Shown: in pieces, positions 26,095 through 34,379 of the stretch
Layout of the letters: each line of letters begins with the position of its first letter
Numbering within the stretch: position 1 is the first letter of the stretch
Origin: CAZOOA01 sp964581355
GTDB lineage: Bacteria > Bacillota > Dethiobacteria > DTU022 > UBA8154
Assembly (NCBI GenBank): GCA_964581355.1
Contig: CAZOOA010000009.1
Location: 1-64,000, forward strand
Reading direction: 5' to 3'
Length of the DNA stretch: 64,000 nt
Notes under the pieces: model-generated
Seen by the model: only the letters and a program-made list of their open reading frames with translations
Database searches by the model: none
Told to the model about the DNA's origin: nothing
Translations under genes and position numbers: made by a program

Positions 26095-27363
26095 ATGTGC
26101 TGCCGTATGAAACAAGAGCAGGGCAAAAGAATGTGGCACCAAAAAGACTGGTTTGTTTTGCTGATTATCTCTTCAGCTTATATGGCTGTTTTTGCCAACA
26201 TCCAGGGATTTAAAGCTCTCCTTCCCCTGGTGCAGGAAGAGTTTGCAATCAGCAGGACCCAGGTGGGGCTTTACTCCAGTTTTTACTTTTTAAGCGCTAC
26301 GTTGATCGCCATCTTCAGCGGGCGGATCGTGGACCGTTTGGGCACGAAAAAAGGGCTTTTTCTGGGCGCCGGAGTGGTGGGACTGATGATCATCCTGCAC
26401 GCCCTTTCGCCTGATTATTGGCTCATCCTTATCCTTGCTTTTTTTACCGGGATTGCTTTCAGCATTATAACACCTTCGGTCAATAAGGGTGTGCTCGAAC
26501 TGGCTGAGCCTTCCAAGAGAAGCTTTTTTATGGGCATTGTGCATGGAGGTGGAGGCTTCGGGGGGTTCATGGGTGCTGTTATGCTGCCTTTTATTGGCGT
26601 TATGGTGGGCTGGAGGTCGGCGCTGCTTTTCGGCAGTGTCTTCGCTGTTGTTGTTGCCCTGCTCATTTTCCGGTTTTATCAGCCTGGGGAGGTGCAGGTG
26701 GAAAGGGTGGAAAGGGTGGAAAGGGCAGCAGAAAAAAGTTCCAGGTCATTGAAGGATGATGTCTTTTTATTACTTCGCAACCGCTATCTTTTAAGTGTAT
26801 TTCTCATGGGAATAGTTTTTGGTTTAAGCATATCATCAGTAACAGGTCATTTTCCCCTTTACCTGACCCAGGATTTGGGCTTTAGCACCACGTTTGCCGG
26901 CTTGGGGTTGGGTATTTTTCATATCGGCGGCATCTTTGGACAACCCTTTTGGGGGCTGGTTAATGAAAAAGTCTTGCACAGGGACAGGCGTAAAGGGCTT
27001 TTTTTACTGGGCATGCTTATTGTGATCTTAACCCTGTTTTTCGGCCTGGTGGTGAGCAGGTTCCCCTTTCCTCATTTTGCCATCATCATTTTTTCTTTCC
27101 TGCTCGGGTTCTGCATCTTGGGGGTCAGTGCCATCTACTTTACTGCCGTGAGCGAGCTGGTTTCCAAGGAACATGTGGGCGTAGTGACCGGGATTGCCCT
27201 GATTTTTCCCCGCACCAGCACGGTGTTGGCCCCGCCTCTTTTCGGGCTGGTGGCCGACCTGCGAGGGGTGTATTCCAGCAGCTGGGTGATCCTGGGTGTT
27301 GTAGTGCTGGTTATTTCCCTTTCCTTTTTTTATTATAGTGGCAAATATTCCCAGGGCAGGTGA
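26095..27363 (+). CDS. MFS transporter
   Basis: 422 aa by the longest frame; ATGs at 26095, 26107 and 26131 are all in frame and none has a convincing ribosome site. Twelve membrane helices in two halves. The MFS motif A region is GRIVDRLGTKKG between helices 2 and 3. The central cytoplasmic loop holds a 9-bp triplicate (GTGGAAAGG) giving VERVERVER. The family is oxalate/formate-antiporter-like or general MFS; the substrate is unknown. It ends against the photolyase start (7 nt), so the two are probably cotranscribed. Confidence 0.83.
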   Translation: MCCRMKQEQGKRMWHQKDWFVLLIISSAYMAVFANIQGFKALLPLVQEEFAISRTQVGLYSSFYFLSATLIAIFSGRIVDRLGTKKGLFLGAGVVGLMIILHALSPDYWLILILAFFTGIAFSIITPSVNKGVLELAEPSKRSFFMGIVHGGGGFGGFMGAVMLPFIGVMVGWRSALLFGSVFAVVVALLIFRFYQPGEVQVERVERVERAAEKSSRSLKDDVFLLLRNRYLLSVFLMGIVFGLSISSVTGHFPLYLTQDLGFSTTFAGLGLGIFHIGGIFGQPFWGLVNEKVLHRDRRKGLFLLGMLIVILTLFFGLVVSRFPFPHFAIIIFSFLLGFCILGVSAIYFTAVSELVSKEHVGVVTGIALIFPRTSTVLAPPLFGLVADLRGVYSSSWVILGVVVLVISLSFFYYSGKYSQGR

Positions 27364-27378
27364 GGAAATGTGCATCAC

Positions 27379-28743
27379 ATGGTTGATGAAAGACGGGTCC
27401 GGCAGCTAAACAGCAATGTTTTTGCTGATAGTGCTGATGGTAAGGTAATATACTGGATGAGCCGGGACCAGCGCATCGGGGATAACTGGGCTTTGCTATA
27501 TGCCCAAGACCTGGCTCTGGCCTGGAAGAAGCCGTTAGCAGTGGTTTTCTGCCTGGTCCCGGAGTTTCTGGGCGCAACGCTGCGCCACTATGATTTCATG
27601 CTCCAGGGCCTGGCTTCCCTGGAGCAGGGGCTGCATGAACTAAATATCGGTTTTGTGCTGCTCATGGGCGACCCGCCTGAAGAGATGCCCCGTTTTTGTC
27701 ACGGGCAGCAGGTGTCTGCGGTGGTCAGTGATTTTTCCCCGCTGCGGATAAACCAGCGGTGGAAAGATATGGTGGCTCAAGAGATAGATTCTCCTTTTTT
27801 CGAGGTGGATGCTCACAATATCATCCCCTGCTGGCAGGCATCTCCCAAGCAAGAGTATGCTGCCTATACCTTCAGGCCCAAGGTCCACAGGGTTCTTTCC
27901 GATTTTTTAACCGATATTCCCCGGGCAATAATCCACCCTTACGGGGCAGGCAGGGACCAGGCGAAAACTGATTGGGAGCAGGCGGTGAAAAAGCTCCGGG
28001 TAGACCGGAATATAACAGCGGTCGGCTGGCTTTCTCCCGGTGAAAAGGCCGGGCAAAAAGCGATGCGCCATTTCCTGGAGTCGAAACTGGATTTTTATGA
28101 TCAACAGCGCAACGACCCGACCAAAGACGGTCAGTCGGGCCTCTCCCCCTATCTTCATTTCGGGCAGCTCAGCGCCCAGCGCCTGGCGTATGAAACCAGT
28201 CGTTCCGACGCAACAGAAGGGGCTGTAGATGCTTTCCTGGAAGAGTTAATTGTCCGGAGAGAGCTGTCCGACAATTTTTGTTTCTATAATCGCTATTATG
28301 ACTCTATTGAAGGGTTTCCCCGCTGGGCCAGGGAAACCCATGCGCTCCATGCTCTGGACCAGCGGGATTACAGGTACTCCCAGGAAGATTTTGAGGCGGC
28401 CCAGACTCACGATGTGCTCTGGAATGCAGCTCAATGGGAACTGGTCAAAACCGGCAAGATGCACGGATACATGCGCATGTACTGGGCCAAGAAAATACTG
28501 GAATGGACAAGCTCACCGCAGGAAGCCCTGGCTGTTGCCATCTATTTAAATGACAAGTATTCCCTGGACGGCCGTGACCCCAACGGGTATACCGGCATCG
28601 CCTGGAGCATCGGCGGTGTGCACGACCGGGCTTGGGGGGAAAGGCCTGTATTTGGCAAGGTGCGTTATATGAGCTATAAAGGCAGCAAATCAAAATTCAA
28701 TGTGGACCGTTATATCCAAAAGGTCGCTTCTTATACCGGATAA
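27379..28743 (+). CDS. phrB: class II CPD photolyase (deoxyribodipyrimidine photo-lyase)
   Basis: 454 aa from ATG at 27379; a GTG at 27370 is also in frame. The N-terminal alpha/beta domain (MSRDQRIGDNWALLYAQDLA, PLAVVFCLVP) and the FAD-binding helical domain (LHFGQLSAQRLA, FLEELIVRRELSDNFCFYN, then WELVKTGKMHGYMRMYWAKK and NGYTGIAWSIGGVHDRAWG) are characteristic of class II photolyases, in which WELV and the GVHDxxWxERPVFGK segment are conserved. It repairs cyclobutane pyrimidine dimers with light. Presence in an anaerobe means at least occasional light exposure. Confidence 0.92.
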   Translation: MVDERRVRQLNSNVFADSADGKVIYWMSRDQRIGDNWALLYAQDLALAWKKPLAVVFCLVPEFLGATLRHYDFMLQGLASLEQGLHELNIGFVLLMGDPPEEMPRFCHGQQVSAVVSDFSPLRINQRWKDMVAQEIDSPFFEVDAHNIIPCWQASPKQEYAAYTFRPKVHRVLSDFLTDIPRAIIHPYGAGRDQAKTDWEQAVKKLRVDRNITAVGWLSPGEKAGQKAMRHFLESKLDFYDQQRNDPTKDGQSGLSPYLHFGQLSAQRLAYETSRSDATEGAVDAFLEELIVRRELSDNFCFYNRYYDSIEGFPRWARETHALHALDQRDYRYSQEDFEAAQTHDVLWNAAQWELVKTGKMHGYMRMYWAKKILEWTSSPQEALAVAIYLNDKYSLDGRDPNGYTGIAWSIGGVHDRAWGERPVFGKVRYMSYKGSKSKFNVDRYIQKVASYTG

Positions 28744-28751
28744 ATAAATTT

Positions 28752-28828
28752 TTGCTCAGTGCTATTTGCAGGCGAAGCTGTGAGGAAGGTTCTGGCGTTT
28801 CCAGAGCGCAGTGGAGGATTGACAGGGA
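28752..28828. repeat. dispersed repeat B, copy 1
   Basis: About 77 nt beginning TTGCTCAGTGCTATTTGC and ending GATTGACAGGGA, with roughly 80 percent identity to 49003-49100, which has a 21-nt insertion. Both copies lie just after a gene. Confidence 0.7.
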
Positions 28829-28908
28829 AATTAAAAGGAACCGTTCACCTGTTTCGCAGCGTAGGGAGTAATAAATGGGCTGAGCAGTAATAAAAAAGAA
28901 TGGATCCC

Positions 28909-28937
28909 TTGACAGCGTCCGGGGATTCATTTATAAT
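28909..28937 (+). promoter_or_regulatory. consensus sigma-A promoter of the polyferredoxin-cstR operon
   Basis: TTGACA at 28909-28914, TATAAT at 28932-28937, 17-nt spacer. The start site would fall at about 28944, inside the palindrome at 28944-28959. Confidence 0.8.
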
Positions 28938-28943
28938 CCTTAT

Positions 28944-28959
28944 ATACCCCAGGGGGTAT
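28944..28959 (+). promoter_or_regulatory. CsoR/CstR-type operator
   Basis: ATACCCC and GGGGTAT separated by AG: the G-tract palindrome recognised by CsoR/CstR/RcnR-family repressors. It covers the predicted transcription start. A second GGGGTAT half-site lies at 28991-28997. The repressor is the second gene of the operon, so autoregulation is expected. Confidence 0.75.
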
Positions 28960-29042
28960 TTTCGGGCAGAATTTAAACCTGAAGGGCCCTGGGGTATATC
29001 ATAGAAAGGCAAATATCTGGAATAACAGAGGAGGAGAAACTA

Positions 29043-29846
29043 ATGAGCAGCAGTTCACGTTCCGCTTCATATTACATCAAAACCAGCCGGTCTTTTTCCC
29101 TGGTCAAGCGCTATGCCTGGTTCTTAACCCTTTTGGTGGGAGTAGGAGGACAGTTCTTCCCTCTTTTGGGACTGCTGGTGCCATTTATTATGGCAGCCCT
29201 GGTGGGGATGAGCTTGTTCAAGGGGAAATACTGGTGCGGCAACTATTGCCCCCACGGCAGCTTTTTTGACAACCTGCTGCAGCCCATCAGCCGCCAGGTA
29301 AAAATCCCGGGTGTTTTAAGCTCCCGCCTGGTTGTCGCTGCGGTCTTGTTGTTTTTTATGTATAATCTAACAAACCGGTTCATTCATATTTATGGGACCA
29401 TGGATGCAGGGCAGCTATATGAAAGGATCGGCTTTGTCTTTTCCAGCACGTACCTGGTGGTTTTGCTGATCGGCGGCCTGCTGGCGGTGGCCATCAATCC
29501 CCGCACCTGGTGCCAATTCTGTCCCATGGGGACCATGCAGGAAATCTTTTATAAACTGGGTAAAGCTTTGGGTCTGGCCGGGAAGTATGACGAGAAGGTT
29601 ACTGTGCAGCACCCTGACCTGTGCCGTTCATGTGAAAAGTGTGCCCGGGTGTGCCCGGTGCAGCTGGAGCCCCACCGGAATTTCTCCCAGGACTACCAGT
29701 TCGAGGATGAACGGTGTATCCGCTGTTATACCTGTGTCAAAAACTGTCCGCCAGGCATAATAGAACTGGCCGGGAAAGAAAAGGCGGAAGAATATAAAAG
29801 GAAATCACAGCAGACAACACAGCAAGTTGCTGAAACACAGGGGTAA
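29043..29846 (+). CDS. membrane polyferredoxin (NapH/RdxA-like 4Fe-4S protein)
   Basis: 267 aa, ribosome site GAGGAG. About five membrane helices with CxxxCP motifs on loops (YWCGNYCPHG and TWCQFCPMGT), as in NapH, NosR and CcoG-like proteins, followed by a soluble C-terminus with two [4Fe-4S] ferredoxin sites (CRSCEKCARVCPVQLEP and CIRCYTCVKNCP). It moves electrons across or along the membrane. The operon with a CstR-like sensor suggests a role in sulfur/persulfide or metal stress. Confidence 0.87.
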   Translation: MSSSSRSASYYIKTSRSFSLVKRYAWFLTLLVGVGGQFFPLLGLLVPFIMAALVGMSLFKGKYWCGNYCPHGSFFDNLLQPISRQVKIPGVLSSRLVVAAVLLFFMYNLTNRFIHIYGTMDAGQLYERIGFVFSSTYLVVLLIGGLLAVAINPRTWCQFCPMGTMQEIFYKLGKALGLAGKYDEKVTVQHPDLCRSCEKCARVCPVQLEPHRNFSQDYQFEDERCIRCYTCVKNCPPGIIELAGKEKAEEYKRKSQQTTQQVAETQG

Positions 29847-29877
29847 CCAGGTAGATAATGCAGAAAGGAGCCCGGCG

Positions 29878-30153
29878 ATGAAAGTGCCAGAAGAAAAGAA
29901 AAAAGAAGTACTGAACCGGCTTTCCAGGATGGAGGGGCAGGTGCGGGCGGTCCGCCGTATGATCGAAGAAGGGCAAGACTGTGAAAAAATAGCCACACAG
30001 CTCAGTGCAGTTCATTCAGCGCTGGAAGGGGCCACCAAGCTGGTGGTGACCGGCTTTTTCCGTGAATGCATGCTGGAGAGCCTGGAAAAAGGAGAGGACC
30101 AGGAAGAAGCCATCAATCGCTTTGTCTCTCTTTTGCTTAATACCCGGATGTAA
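29878..30153 (+). CDS. CsoR-superfamily repressor, CstR (persulfide sensor)-like
   Basis: 91 aa; the ATG at 29878 follows AAAGGAG by 7 nt. DUF156 fold: NRLSRMEGQVRAVRRMIEEG, then DCEKIATQLSAVHSALEG. Copper-sensing CsoR uses Cys-His-Cys; here the ligands are Cys35 and Cys64 with Phe60 where the His would be. Two Cys without the His is the arrangement of CstR, which senses per- and polysulfides by forming Cys-Cys trisulfides. The operator at 28944-28959 supports DNA binding in the same family. Copper sensing is therefore less likely than sulfide sensing. Confidence 0.82.
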   Translation: MKVPEEKKKEVLNRLSRMEGQVRAVRRMIEEGQDCEKIATQLSAVHSALEGATKLVVTGFFRECMLESLEKGEDQEEAINRFVSLLLNTRM

Positions 30154-30162
30154 GATTGATAC

Positions 30163-30215
30163 CTTACGATCAACATAGCAGAAAGCCCACGGCTTTAGCC
30201 GTGGGAGTATGTCAA
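30163..30215 (+). repeat. IS200/IS605-like right-end relic, copy 2
   Basis: CTTACGATCAACATAGCAG, AAAGCCCACGGCTTTAGCCG, then TGGGAGTATGTCAA. CCCACGGC/GCCGTGGG is a perfect hairpin with a TTTA loop, and the ending TCAA matches typical IS605-group right-end cleavage sequences. Confidence 0.6.
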
Positions 30216-30357
30216 CAGCAAGGCCAATCTTTTTTATGCCAAAAGCCTTATAATAATGTATAATGGTGACAACATCAGGGTGGTTGGGTTTAATTGGTTG
30301 GTTGTATTGCTCAAAGCTAGTTGCAAGCAAAACTGTGGGGAACGGGGGACGGTTTAG

Positions 30358-30528
30358 ATGGCCTGGCTCGCTGCTCTTTTATCTGTACTGATCATTTTTT
30401 GGGTCCTGGGAAAATTGACAGGCAAAAAAATATTTCGTGAGTTTCCGGAACGGCTTGGGCTCAGCGGGCCAACTGTTGCCTTGCTGGTTGTTCTGTTAGC
30501 GGTGATCCTTTTCCTGGTTTTTCGCTAA
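30358..30528 (+). CDS. small membrane protein of unknown function
   Basis: 56 aa: MAWLAALLSVLIIFWVLGKL, a basic/polar middle (TGKKIFREFPERLG), then a second hydrophobic stretch (TVALLVVLLAVILFLVFR). Two membrane helices with a positively charged loop. GGGGGA is 8 nt before the ATG. No homologue is recognised. It sits alone between the IS605-like relic and the end of the minus-strand radical SAM cluster. Confidence 0.5.
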   Translation: MAWLAALLSVLIIFWVLGKLTGKKIFREFPERLGLSGPTVALLVVLLAVILFLVFR

Positions 30529-30674
30529 TGGGTAGCGAATATTTCCACATCTTGTTACGATGGGTCTTGGAAGGTTTATGTTGCAGGAAATATTTTTGAA
30601 ATGCTTGTTCTGGTATCACCTGTAGCACCTGCAAAAAGCGGGAGAAATTGCGGCAGTAATGGAAGCAGCTTTTT

Positions 30675-32192
30675 TCAAAAGGCTGCTTCCATTACTGCCG
30701 GGTCGAAGTTGGGCAGCCTTTTTCCGAGTTCGCGGATGATGGACTCCTTGCTGCCAATTTTGCCGGACATGGCCAGGCAGTATTCGTCCAGGGCGCGTTG
30801 AAAGAGGTATTCCAGGTCCCGGGTGGTGAGAGACCGGGTGGCGAAGGTTGGAACACTCCTGCCGTCGTAGCGGGCATAATTATCTTCCTGCCAGGTGATG
30901 CCGTATTCCCCGGGGTTTTCATAAAATGGGGTCCCGGGATACCCGACCAGCAGGTTGATTTCACAGGAAGAGGAGATATCCCGCTCCAGCCAGAGGCGCA
31001 TGGTTTCGATGGTCTTCATGGCCGTATGCGGGGTTTCGTAGGGTGCCCCGATGATCCAGTAGGTATGGGTATGGAGTCCTGCCTCCCGGGCCATTTCGCA
31101 CATCCTCTGAGCTTCTTCCAGGAGAATATTTTTCCCCATGGCGTCCAGCAGTTCCTGGCTGCCGCTTTCGATGCCCAGGTGCAGGCAGCGGCAGTGATTG
31201 CGGGCCAGCTCTTTTAGGTCCTGGCGGGTGACCTGGGGATTTACCCTTGTTTGTGCCTCCCAGTGTATCTCCTCTCCTCCTGCAAGTTCTCCCATGGCAG
31301 CGGCGATTTGTTTTGCCGCGGCAAGATCATGAAAAAAATCGTGGGTGCCCAGGTAGAAATACCGGCTGCCCCGTTTGCGCCTCAAGTAGTTGACCTCCTC
31401 CTGGAAGTCAGGGAGATTCTGGTAAGAGACCTCTTTTTTCCAAAAATCGGCACACCAGACACAGTTGTTGGAACATCCTGTAGCCGGGGTGACCCTGGAA
31501 ATGGGGATCATGATCTGTTTTTCAGGTTTAAGTTCTTCTGCAGAGAAATTGTCCTCCAGGTGGCGGTAGGCGGGGGCGGGCAGGTTGGAGCGGTCCAGGC
31601 GCGGACGGTCCGGGTTCTGGATGATGGCTCCATTCTGCCTGTACGTGAGCCCGGCTACTGTATCCAAAGGCGTGCCATGTTCCAGGGCAGAAAGCAGTTC
31701 TGCTGTGGTGGCTTCTCCTTCTTTTCTTACCACCAGGTCGAAAGGTGAGTTTTGTAAGATCTCCTGGTCCCGGGCCCAGGCGTGGGGTCCCCCTATAGCC
31801 AGCAGTACCCCGGGGCGGATTTTTTTGATGGCCCTGGCCATCCGCAAAGCAGCGGGCCAGGCAGCGGTGATGGGGGAAAGGCCGATCAGATCAAACTCCT
31901 CCACCCGGTGGAGAATCTTTTGCAGTAAGATTTCCTCGCGCCAGTCGGGTCCGCTGCCGCTGCTGAGCGGGGCAAAGTAAGAGCAGATGTGTCCTTTTTC
32001 TTCCAGGTAGGCGATCAGGGCCAGCAGCCCCAGGTGAACCGGCTCCAGGAACTGGAAGCGGGAAAAGTCCGTCTCATCAAGATGCCCGAGGACGCTTTTA
32101 ATGCGCGAAGCGAAAAGGTAGAAGTAGTAGTCGCGCTGGATCATGCTCAGCGGTGCCGGGGGCACGGGTACGGCTGAAAAAGCGATTTTCAT
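30675..32192 (-). CDS. B12-binding-domain radical SAM protein
   Basis: 505 aa. The ATG at 32192 is 8 nt after GGAGGG and overlaps the stop of the upstream gene (ATGA); the longer frame to 32216 would be inside that gene. The N-terminal half is a cobalamin-binding-like Rossmann domain (LIGLSPITAAWPAALRMARA, VLLAIGGPHAWARD, FDLVVRKEGEAT). The radical SAM motif is TGCSNNCVWCADFW. This architecture (class B methylases, thiazoline/hopanoid/P-methyl enzymes, and B12-independent relatives) points to methylation of or ring formation on a small molecule. The canonical DxHxxG cobalamin motif is not evident, so B12 binding is uncertain. It is the last gene of the minus-strand cluster. Confidence 0.82.
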   Translation of the reverse strand: MKIAFSAVPVPPAPLSMIQRDYYFYLFASRIKSVLGHLDETDFSRFQFLEPVHLGLLALIAYLEEKGHICSYFAPLSSGSGPDWREEILLQKILHRVEEFDLIGLSPITAAWPAALRMARAIKKIRPGVLLAIGGPHAWARDQEILQNSPFDLVVRKEGEATTAELLSALEHGTPLDTVAGLTYRQNGAIIQNPDRPRLDRSNLPAPAYRHLEDNFSAEELKPEKQIMIPISRVTPATGCSNNCVWCADFWKKEVSYQNLPDFQEEVNYLRRKRGSRYFYLGTHDFFHDLAAAKQIAAAMGELAGGEEIHWEAQTRVNPQVTRQDLKELARNHCRCLHLGIESGSQELLDAMGKNILLEEAQRMCEMAREAGLHTHTYWIIGAPYETPHTAMKTIETMRLWLERDISSSCEINLLVGYPGTPFYENPGEYGITWQEDNYARYDGRSVPTFATRSLTTRDLEYLFQRALDEYCLAMSGKIGSKESIIRELGKRLPNFDPAVMEAAF

Positions 32193-33211
32193 CCTGTCTT
32201 CCCTCCAGTTCTCCATGAGTTGGGCTTTTCTTTCTCGTTATAGCGAAAACATCCCGGATCTGGTGCTGTTAGTTTCCCAAAAACGGCATAGGCGACAGCG
32301 CGGCAGCCGTAGCAGCGCCGGTTTTCCGGGCACACCCCGCAGCTTCCCTGCAGTTGTGCCTGGATGTTCCTGCTTTGGTTCAAAAGCGGGGAGTTTTTCC
32401 AGGTGGAGGTTAGGGATTCTTCCTGCAGGTTTCCTGCATGGAGATCGATACAGGGGCAAGGCCTGACGATGGCATCGGTTCCGATGTAGCAGCCCACGGT
32501 AAGCCTGTTGCAGGGTGAGTCCAGGGAAAAAGGCACGCTGGCCCCGGGGTCCAGCAATTCTTTTAGTCTTTCCGGGGAGATCAGGGCTTTTGAATCCATG
32601 GCGCCTACCGGGATGGGCCGGTTGATAATGAACAGGCAGCCCTGTTCTTCAGCCCAGTTTTGCAGGAGGGGAATTTCTTCTGCCGTCTCACGGGAGGCAA
32701 TGCTCTGTATGGCAATGAGAGGCGTTTTTTCATTACTGAAGCCGGCATCTTTTAGCAGGTGGATAGCACGATGCACGGCAGCATATTGTTTTTTCGTTCC
32801 TGTCATCTGGTGGAATTTTTGCTCCTGGAGAGTGGAAAGGCTAACAGCTACCATTGCCTCGGCCCGGGCCAACCTTCGGGCAGTGTTTTTGCCGAGGAGG
32901 CTCCCGTTGGTTACCAGCAGGGCAGTTATACCTTTTTCTTTTAAGGAATCGATCAGATCCAGGATGCCGGGGTAAAGCAGGGGTTCTCCCCCCGTGAATT
33001 CCACTTTTTCCAGCCCCAACTCCATGGCTTCCCGGAGTGCGGTGTAAAGCAGGCCGGTATCCAGGTGCCGCAGGGACTGGCCTGCTTTGGAGCAGAAAGA
33101 GCAGCGGAAATTGCACATGGTAGTGACAGCGATGGACAGGTAGCGCAGCGCTTCTTTATCTCCAGGCGGGGTGTATTCCCAGGGGTTGGTCTGGTGGATA
33201 TGTTCACTCAT
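32189..33211 (-). CDS. radical SAM/SPASM protein (second of the cluster)
   Basis: 340 aa, starting inside the preceding gene's last codons (ATGA overlap 33208-33211). The radical SAM core has TTMCNFRCSFC (CxxxCxxC) and VEFTGGEPLLYPG. The C-terminal SPASM domain binds further Fe-S clusters: NRLTVGCYIGTDAIVRPCPC, then CGVCPENRRCYGCR. SPASM enzymes usually modify peptides (thioether or C-C crosslinks, epimerisation) or make PQQ-like cofactors and dehydrogenate sulfatases. No precursor peptide is visible. Coupling to neighbours on both sides suggests it works in the same pathway. Confidence 0.83.
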   Translation of the reverse strand: MSEHIHQTNPWEYTPPGDKEALRYLSIAVTTMCNFRCSFCSKAGQSLRHLDTGLLYTALREAMELGLEKVEFTGGEPLLYPGILDLIDSLKEKGITALLVTNGSLLGKNTARRLARAEAMVAVSLSTLQEQKFHQMTGTKKQYAAVHRAIHLLKDAGFSNEKTPLIAIQSIASRETAEEIPLLQNWAEEQGCLFIINRPIPVGAMDSKALISPERLKELLDPGASVPFSLDSPCNRLTVGCYIGTDAIVRPCPCIDLHAGNLQEESLTSTWKNSPLLNQSRNIQAQLQGSCGVCPENRRCYGCRAVAYAVFGKLTAPDPGCFRYNEKEKPNSWRTGGKTG

Positions 33212-34323
33212 CTTTTTTTGATCATCTCCTCGGTGAGGGTATAGGCTTCCTGATTAAATCCCCCGGTTTTGCGGTGTGCCACGGCAAAGCAGAGATTCTG
33301 GCAGCGTGGCTCCCCTGCCCAGTGGGTGCATCCGCTGCAGCGCTCCGGCCCGGTCGACTGGGACTCGGTTCGCAGGGCGCTTTCCTGCCAGATCCGGGAA
33401 AGCGGGGCCTGATGCAGGTTGCCCATGGGCCTGGAGTGGTCCCAGAACCCGCAGAGAAACACGTCGCCGTTGGCATGGATGTGAACATAGTCGTAGCCGC
33501 AGGAGCATCCTACCCAGATCACTTTTTCCCGGGGATGGTACAGGTCCGGGTACCTGCAGGGCACCAGGGGACAGCAGCAGAGCCTGATGGGAATGCGGCC
33601 TTTTTCCGCTCGCTGGATCAGCCGGAGCAGGGCCTGGTACTGGGAGTCAAAATCGGGGTAAAGGTCAAAAACTTTGTCGGTTGTGGCTGAAAGAAACTGC
33701 ACCCCCATGAGCACTTTTTCCGAGCCCAGGCTCTCAGCAAACTCGTAAACCGTTTCCAGTTGATGGATATTGTGCCGCGTCAGGGTTACTTCCAGGTCGA
33801 CAGTAATCCCGGCATCAAGAAGACCCTGGACGTTGGCAGTGAACTCTTGGAACAACCGGGGGCCTTGTTTTGGGTCCAGGCCGCGCATCTGGCAGAACAG
33901 GGTCGGGTCTACGCTGTCACAGGAGACGCAGGCAAAGGACATTCCCCGGCGGGCCAACTCAAGACTGTACTCCGGGCTGCACTTTTGCGCATTTGTGTTA
34001 ATCCGGCTTTTTATACCCGCTTTTTGTGTCACGGAGAGAGCATCCAGCAGGATCGAGCGTGCCCTTTCATCCATGGTGACTTCTCCTCCCTCGAACCAGA
34101 CCCAATCCGGCGGCGCCTGGGCCAGATCATGGAGCAGGGTTTGTTCGAGCAAGGCAAGGGGCAGAACATCGCCGGTGTGGGCTGATTCCTGCTCGTAGCC
34201 GCAGTAAGCGCACCGTACATTGCAGTCCTGCAGCAGTTGAAACTCTATCACCCTGAACCCGGGAGAAGGGCCATGGGGATGTTCATGAGTTTTATGGTTT
34301 GTTTCGTAGGATGAATTTTTCAT
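33208..34323 (-). CDS. radical SAM/SPASM protein (first of the cluster)
   Basis: 371 aa. The first 20 residues are hydrophilic (His-rich: NHKTHEHPHGPSPG). Radical SAM motif QDCNVRCAYCGYEQ and WFEGGEVT replacing the usual GGEP. The C-terminus has a SPASM-like Cys set (WVGCSCGYDYVHIHANGDVF, FLCGFWDHS, CSGCTHWAGEPRCQNLC). Its ribosome-binding region is formed by the GGAA tetranucleotide repeat at 34328-34363 on this strand, which is unusual. It overlaps the next radical SAM gene by 4 nt. Confidence 0.82.
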   Translation of the reverse strand: MKNSSYETNHKTHEHPHGPSPGFRVIEFQLLQDCNVRCAYCGYEQESAHTGDVLPLALLEQTLLHDLAQAPPDWVWFEGGEVTMDERARSILLDALSVTQKAGIKSRINTNAQKCSPEYSLELARRGMSFACVSCDSVDPTLFCQMRGLDPKQGPRLFQEFTANVQGLLDAGITVDLEVTLTRHNIHQLETVYEFAESLGSEKVLMGVQFLSATTDKVFDLYPDFDSQYQALLRLIQRAEKGRIPIRLCCCPLVPCRYPDLYHPREKVIWVGCSCGYDYVHIHANGDVFLCGFWDHSRPMGNLHQAPLSRIWQESALRTESQSTGPERCSGCTHWAGEPRCQNLCFAVAHRKTGGFNQEAYTLTEEMIKKR

Positions 34324-34327
34324 TATT

Positions 34328-34363
34328 TTCCTTCCTTCCTTCCTTCCTTCCTTCCTTCCTTCC
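34328..34363. repeat. TTCC/GGAA tetranucleotide microsatellite, nine units
   Basis: Nine perfect TTCC units (36 bp) followed by imperfect CCCTCTTT copies. On the minus strand this reads GGAA nine times and ends 4-5 nt before the ATG of the first radical SAM gene, so each unit contains an AGGAAGG-like ribosome site. It lies between the GNAT stop (34380) and this ATG (34323). Confidence 0.95.
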
Positions 34364-34379
34364 CTCTTTCCCTCTTGTG

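Noticed and set aside
29878..30153. Copper-sensing CsoR assignment
   Set aside because: The His ligand of the Cys-His-Cys copper site is Phe here; the two-Cys pattern fits CstR better.
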